Positions 15,248-18,545 of a stretch of DNA of 18,545 nt are shown here, piece by piece. The stretch comes from Verrucomicrobiota bacterium (GTDB lineage: Bacteria > Verrucomicrobiota > Verrucomicrobiia > Opitutales > Oceanipulchritudinaceae): positions 1 through 18,545 of the forward strand of contig JAAAOD010000259.1 of NCBI GenBank assembly GCA_009908535.1. The letters run 5' to 3'. Numbering within the stretch: the stretch's first letter is position 1; each line of letters starts with the position of its first letter. Below the pieces are notes generated by a model. That model ran no database searches and had not been told where the DNA came from. It was given only the letters and a program-made list of their open reading frames with translations. Made by a program: the position numbers and the translations under genes.

Positions 15248-16109
15248 AAAGGTGGGACGGCGCTCGCCACACGCTCTTTCCCGACTGCTGACATTTGGCG
15301 CTCTTCCGCGAAGGCTGCCAGCTCCCCGACGCTATTCTCCAAGGCTTCTTTGGAGTTTTGGCCTCATAGCAGGGCCACGGGTGGAATTGCTTCCGCCCGG
15401 AAATCGAGTGAGGCCTCTCAGCACGGACTCGGCCCGCGGGGGCTACCCGCCAACCGGCTGTACCAGACAAGGACGCCGCTGCAATCCGACCTCCCTGTCC
15501 ACTCTTCCTCTGGTCGGCCCCGGTGTTGCCACCGGGCGTTTGCCAGAGGTTACGGGTCTGACCTCTTACCTCGAAGGGATACCTTCAGCTTTGCAGGCAG
15601 TCGACTCGTTGTGCGAGCCTACTGCTTCTCAAAGGAAACCGGCGGCGGTTGCCAGGTTTCTGCGCCGCAGGATTCCCCGCTGGCCAAAGCGTTTTCGCTG
15701 CACCGACGTATTCCGGTCGCTTGTGGTGAGATTGGCCCTCACCCGCTTTCGTCAACGGACGAACTGCACGGTAGTATCCCATGACCACGTGGGTCACCGT
15801 GTTGGAGCCTCCAGGGGACAACGCCCTCGGATTCCCTGACTCAACTCGCCGCTGTCGTCGGACACGCGGCCACGCGTCCAGCGGCTCATTGCCGGTTGTG
15901 TGCAATCACACTGCAGGACCGTGTGATCGGTCCTGGCACCAACGGTGAAATATGCCTCAAGGCGTAAGGCTTCGCGGCGGCTCCTCGGAGCACACCACCT
16001 TCGTTTCCTGAGGGGCCGGCCTCGTTCATTAAGACCGACCATTCCCCGGTTACCCGGGATTATCCTGAGGTCATTCTTTTGAGGGAATGCCTGTTCTTTC
16101 AAGGAACTG
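15203..16109 (-). ncRNA. Candidate large structured non-coding RNA (~0.9 kb), class not recognised
   Basis: No convincing protein gene covers this span, yet it is packed with local inverted repeats. Examples: 16093-16107; 16072-16089; 16045-16058 (5 bp, GUAA loop); 15914-15935 (8 bp); 15848-15885 (nested stems); 15748-15763 (6 bp); 15725-15743 (6 bp); 15597-15625 (11 pairs, one mismatch); 15519-15536 (7 bp, GCAA loop); 15378-15399 (GGAA-GCAA-UUCC core); 15337-15355 (6 bp). The three GNRA loops exist only on the minus strand. The U-G pairs in 15848-15885 and 15597-15625 would be A-C mismatches on plus. One helix (15378-15399) has its odd pair favouring plus, so the evidence is strong but not uniform. 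A promoter-like sequence lies just upstream and a strong terminator at the end. Hallmark sequences of RNase P RNA, tmRNA, SRP RNA, rRNA and group II domain V were not found. Ends are estimates. Confidence 0.65.
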
Positions 16110-16115
16110 GGGAAG

Positions 16116-16144
16116 ACAATGCTGAAGGCCGGGCCTGCTGTCAA
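16116..16144 (-). promoter_or_regulatory. Probable promoter of the large RNA
   Basis: On the minus strand a perfect TTGACA (16144-16139) is followed after 17 bp by CATTGT (16121-16116). That -10 hexamer matches consensus at only three positions, but they include the important second A and final T. Transcription would start near 16109, immediately before the first hairpin of the RNA (16107-16093). The agreement between predicted start and first structure is the main support. Confidence 0.4.
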
Positions 16145-16169
16145 CATAAACCTCTGCAAATCAATGCTT

Positions 16170-16296
16170 TGTGAATAACTTTTCACTTATTGACACCGCG
16201 TTTGCGCACAAAGGCGTAACCTCCTCGTAACGAGACAGTTGCTTACCCAGCAGCGGTGAATAAGTACAGCGGGGTTCTTTCCCCGCTGTGAATAAG
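16170..16296. promoter_or_regulatory. Three DnaA-box-like nonamers and a 9-bp hairpin upstream of the large RNA
   Basis: TTATTCACA, which fits the DnaA-box consensus, is present on the minus strand at 16178-16170 and 16295-16287. A one-base variant TTATTCACC lies at 16263-16255. All three face the same way, toward the RNA gene. The last two flank a perfect inverted repeat (ACAGCGGGG at 16266-16274, CCCCGCTGT at 16281-16289, 6-nt loop), so GTGAATAAG is also a 9-bp direct repeat around it. They could bind DnaA or another regulator. The local sequence 16141-16195 is AT-richer than its surroundings. No dnaA or dnaN gene is nearby. Confidence 0.4.
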
Positions 16297-16319
16297 CCTG
16301 TGAACCAAAACAAAAGTGG

Positions 16320-16347
16320 AAAAAACCTCAGGCTCCGGAGTTTTTCG
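16320..16347 (-). terminator. Possible terminator of the minus-strand envelope operon
   Basis: On the minus strand AAAAACTC and GAGGTTTTTT flank the stop codon of the 16328-17317 gene, forming a stem with one bulged G and an eight-base loop, ending in six U. The stem is AU-rich and overlaps the final codons, so this is only a moderate candidate. Confidence 0.4.
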
Positions 16348-17317
16348 TTCGCTCGCGAACCTCATCCTGAATGCGTTGAAGGCGTTCGATCCCGTGACGG
16401 AAGCGCTGCTCGACGGAGGGATCGCGAAAGCGGAGCCGATCCTCACGGGGGAGGAAGGCCCAACTGCCCCAGCCCTCGCGGAGGGCGTCGAGGGCCTGCA
16501 GAGCGGAGCCGAGGGCCTGGAGATCAAGTTTGCGAAGCTCGTAGGCCTGGTCCCGGCGCCAGGACTGGAGGACGCGTTCCAATTCCGCGATGGCGACGCG
16601 GCGGGCGGCGGGGGAGAGAGCGGCCTGCTCAATTTCCTCGAGGTAACGCTTCTCAAAGGACTCGAAAAACTCGGTGAAGCGGCGGGTTTGCTCATAGAGG
16701 TCCCGCTGGCGGGCAATTTCGGTTTCCAGCTCATCAAGGGTTCGAAAACGGATCCATTCCTCGGGACCTCGGATGGGATTGGCCTCAAGGGCATTGCGAT
16801 AGGCCTCGGCCTCGGCCTTCAACTTGTCCCGCATACGCTCATCGAGCTGACGCAGGAGGCGAAGCTGTGCCGGAGGCAGTTTCCCCTCATAGGAGGTGTA
16901 CCGATCCGGCCCTTGCTCCTGTTCCCTGTCGCGCATCTCCTTCCGCAATTCCTGCCGCTGTCGCGCCTCGGCGAGGCGCACGGATTCCCGAAGGTCGGCA
17001 ATCTCATTGCGCGCCATGGCATCGGCGGCCAACTGCGTTTCCCTCGCAATGAGGAGAGGCAGAAGAAGGAAGATCCCCGTCAGCGCCACGGCCAGAAAGG
17101 AACGCAGCAGATAATCAACCCGCAAGCGGAGCAGGGCCGGGAGAATCAGGAGGACAATCCCCGCGCAAAGGGAGAACAATGGATACATCCACACCCAGCC
17201 GGGCTCCTGCAGCCATCGAGCATTTGGATACAGCCCGAGGGCCGCACGGTAGATCGAGGCAAGACAGCCGAAGGCAAAAAAGACGGGCAGGTAATAGCGC
17301 CAGAGAAACGCGGGCAT
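16328..17317 (-). CDS. Three-helix membrane protein with long charged helical domain, function unknown
   Basis: I do not recognise this 329-residue protein. It has three hydrophobic helices at about 9-30, 40-63 and 69-91. The remaining 240 residues are rich in Arg, Glu, Gln and Leu and lack prolines over long stretches (for example LRESVRLAEARQRQELRKEMRDREQEQG and LDELETEIARQRDLYEQTRRF). They should form extended helices or coiled coils outside the membrane. There are no cysteines in that domain and no enzymatic motif that I can see. The ATG at 17317 is 18 bp after the stop codon of the AsmA-like gene, so the two are almost certainly co-transcribed and may act together at the inner membrane. 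High Arg/Glu density recalls scaffold or motor-associated membrane proteins, but no function should be assigned. Confidence 0.75.
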   Translation of the reverse strand: MPAFLWRYYLPVFFAFGCLASIYRAALGLYPNARWLQEPGWVWMYPLFSLCAGIVLLILPALLRLRVDYLLRSFLAVALTGIFLLLPLLIARETQLAADAMARNEIADLRESVRLAEARQRQELRKEMRDREQEQGPDRYTSYEGKLPPAQLRLLRQLDERMRDKLKAEAEAYRNALEANPIRGPEEWIRFRTLDELETEIARQRDLYEQTRRFTEFFESFEKRYLEEIEQAALSPAARRVAIAELERVLQSWRRDQAYELRKLDLQALGSALQALDALREGWGSWAFLPREDRLRFRDPSVEQRFRHGIERLQRIQDEVRERTKNSGA

Positions 17318-17335
17318 AGAGGGAGACGGAGCGCT

Positions 17336-18545
17336 TCAGCCCCCGAAAGGCAACAGCTCCTTTAACTTATCACCGGCTTTTTCATCGATCATTTTTTTCA
17401 GCTGCTGCTTGCCGCCTTCCTTAACGGCCTCCTTCAGGGCGTCTTCCGGAAGATCAAGGCGCGGCTGGTCAAGCGGTCCGGTTAGCCTTACTTCCAGCGG
17501 TAACTCATCCACCTGCAGTTGTTGCCCAAAGGCATTCACAGTCGTGTTTCGGAGGAGCACGTTGAGGGGAAGATCCAGCTCTCCGGCATCAATCTCCCCT
17601 TCGCCAGTGAAATGGACCGTACCCCCCTGCAGCGGCAAGGACCGGCCCGCGGCCTCTTCCAGGTCCGACACGGCAAGGTCCTCCATGCGCACGGAGAGGC
17701 CACTACGCGACGGAGCCGTGGATCCCGGCAATAGCAGTTGCAGGTTGAAATCACCGTCTTCGCGGGTCAGTTCCACACGCCCGCGCTGCTCGAGAAGGAG
17801 CGGCTGGGTGGCGAGGTCGGTGCCACTGACAGCGAAGCGCTGTTCCGATCCTGCTACACGAAGGTTATCGACCGAAAGCTGCCGGACCCAAAGACGCGGG
17901 GAAGCCCGGACCAGCCCGTCGGCCGTAACGCCGGTATACCCGCTTTGCCGCGCACGTTCCTGCAGCCTTGCAAACCAACCCTTCTCCTCCGCCTTCTTTT
18001 CCGCTTTGTCCTCTGTTTGCTCTTCCGCTTTGTCCTCCCTGTCCTTTTTAAGGTGGGGAGCCACCCGGTCATAGACCCGCTTGACGGTCTCCAGGCGTTC
18101 CTTCCAGACGGTGGCTTCGCCGAGATATTCCTCGAGCGGTCTGGCGTCTTCCTCGGCTTCCGGCTCCTCAATTTCCTCCTCCTCGACCGGTTGCTCGACA
18201 ATACGGCCGCGGATCCTGCGTTCCGTTCCGGTGGCGGCTTCCTCCACGATCACCTCGTCAAGGACGAGCTTTTTGGCGAGCAGGTTCAGCCCGCTGATAC
18301 TGGCCACGATGCGCTCGGAGGAAAAGCGGTTGGCGCCAAGGTTTTCCGGGTCCGCAAGGGCCAGTCCGGTGACCACCGCCTTGCCTTCGGCAGGGCGGAT
18401 CTCAAGGGCGGCAAGATCAACGGTGGCTCCGTTTAATTGTTCCAGCCGGTCCCGCAGGATGCTCGTCACGATCCGGGTATCGAGCAATTGCAGTCCGACG
18501 TACAGGAGGACGCTCAGCCCGATAACGAAAACGATCCCCAGGGGG
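17336..18545 (-). CDS. AsmA/TIGR03545-like membrane protein, 5' end beyond window
   Basis: The frame is open to the right window edge, with 402 codons visible. A TTG at 18487 could be read as a start, but the frame upstream encodes a clear membrane helix (LGIVFVIGLSVLLYVGLQLL), so the real start lies outside. After the helix the sequence follows the AsmA-like pattern: LNGATVDLAALEIRPAEGKAVVTGLALADPENLGANRFSSERIVASISGLNLL, then LVLDEVIVEEAATGTERR. A Glu-rich linker and a Lys/Glu-repeat helical segment (about 125-195) follow, then a beta-rich C-terminal half ending VRLTGPLDQPRLDLPEDALKEAVKEGGKQQLKKMIDEKAGDKLKELLPFGG. TIGR03545-type proteins share this order but their role is unknown. Related AsmA-like proteins take part in envelope lipid transport. 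Downstream the unknown membrane gene follows within 18 bp. Confidence 0.7.
   Translation of the reverse strand, partial: PLGIVFVIGLSVLLYVGLQLLDTRIVTSILRDRLEQLNGATVDLAALEIRPAEGKAVVTGLALADPENLGANRFSSERIVASISGLNLLAKKLVLDEVIVEEAATGTERRIRGRIVEQPVEEEEIEEPEAEEDARPLEEYLGEATVWKERLETVKRVYDRVAPHLKKDREDKAEEQTEDKAEKKAEEKGWFARLQERARQSGYTGVTADGLVRASPRLWVRQLSVDNLRVAGSEQRFAVSGTDLATQPLLLEQRGRVELTREDGDFNLQLLLPGSTAPSRSGLSVRMEDLAVSDLEEAAGRSLPLQGGTVHFTGEGEIDAGELDLPLNVLLRNTTVNAFGQQLQVDELPLEVRLTGPLDQPRLDLPEDALKEAVKEGGKQQLKKMIDEKAGDKLKELLPFGG

Noticed and set aside
15252..15839. 195-codon plus-strand frame in the gene-poor region
   Set aside because: Arg/Pro/Ser-rich translation without secondary-structure pattern. 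It lies opposite dense RNA hairpins and is better explained as the complement of a structured RNA.
15203..16109. RNase P RNA, tmRNA or a group II intron as identity of the large RNA
   Set aside because: No GAGGAAAGTCC/AGATGAATG elements, no tag frame ending in an ALAA-like sequence or TTCGA T-arm with CCA, and no domain V hairpin could be found on the minus strand.
15794..16186. 130-codon minus-strand frame covering the 5' part of the large RNA
   Set aside because: It has no recognisable domain and no ribosome site, it crosses several hairpins including the GUAA-capped one, and its start lies upstream of the likely promoter.

Overview
The window looks like a chromosome segment of a GC-rich, double-membrane bacterium. 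The evidence is a complete tripartite RND efflux operon with an outer-membrane factor and two AsmA/DUF748-type envelope proteins, one at each edge. Almost no gene start has a Shine-Dalgarno motif in front of it. Gene content and style recall Verrucomicrobiota (Opitutia-like), but that assignment is an inference and is weak. I see no phage, transposase, tRNA, rRNA or CRISPR array.

Layout. 1-650 (-): N-terminal part of a DUF748/AsmA-like protein. 740-2380 (+): MscS-like channel with a coiled-coil N-terminus and apparently two beta-domain-like segments. 2390-2491: cluster of short direct and inverted repeats, containing the stop codon of the next gene. 2476-3453 (-): YhcC/TIGR01212 radical SAM protein. 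3454-3734: leader region with an intrinsic-terminator-like hairpin, a possible 20-residue leader ORF and an isolated perfect Shine-Dalgarno sequence. 3735-9381 (+): RND operon (adaptor, pump, outer-membrane factor), followed after 17 bp by a CstA-family transporter (9399-11012) and then riboflavin synthase ribE (11115-11729). 11798-15149 (+): tight cysI - chrA - gamma-glutamylcyclotransferase-like operon with a sulfur/oxyanion theme. 15150-16327: about 1.2 kb without a convincing protein gene. 16328-18545 (-): a two-gene operon of envelope proteins, an AsmA-like (TIGR03545-like) protein cut by the window edge and a three-helix membrane protein with a long charged cytoplasmic or periplasmic helix region.

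The most interesting element is the gene-poor stretch. On the minus strand it reads as a single large structured RNA of about 0.9 kb (about 16109 down to 15203). It has a TTGACA-type promoter just upstream and many compact hairpins. Three of these carry GNRA tetraloops only when read on the minus strand, and several helices are intact only on that strand because they use G-U pairs. There is also a possible H-type pseudoknot and a strong 3' terminator. I cannot match it to RNase P RNA, tmRNA, 6S RNA, SRP RNA, rRNA or a group II intron by their hallmark sequences. It is a candidate for an undescribed large ncRNA class. Three DnaA-box-like nonamers sit just upstream of its promoter.

The genes fall into physiological modules: envelope maintenance and mechanosensing at both ends, drug or toxicant export in the middle, and sulfite reduction coupled to chromate export and glutathione-type chemistry on the right.
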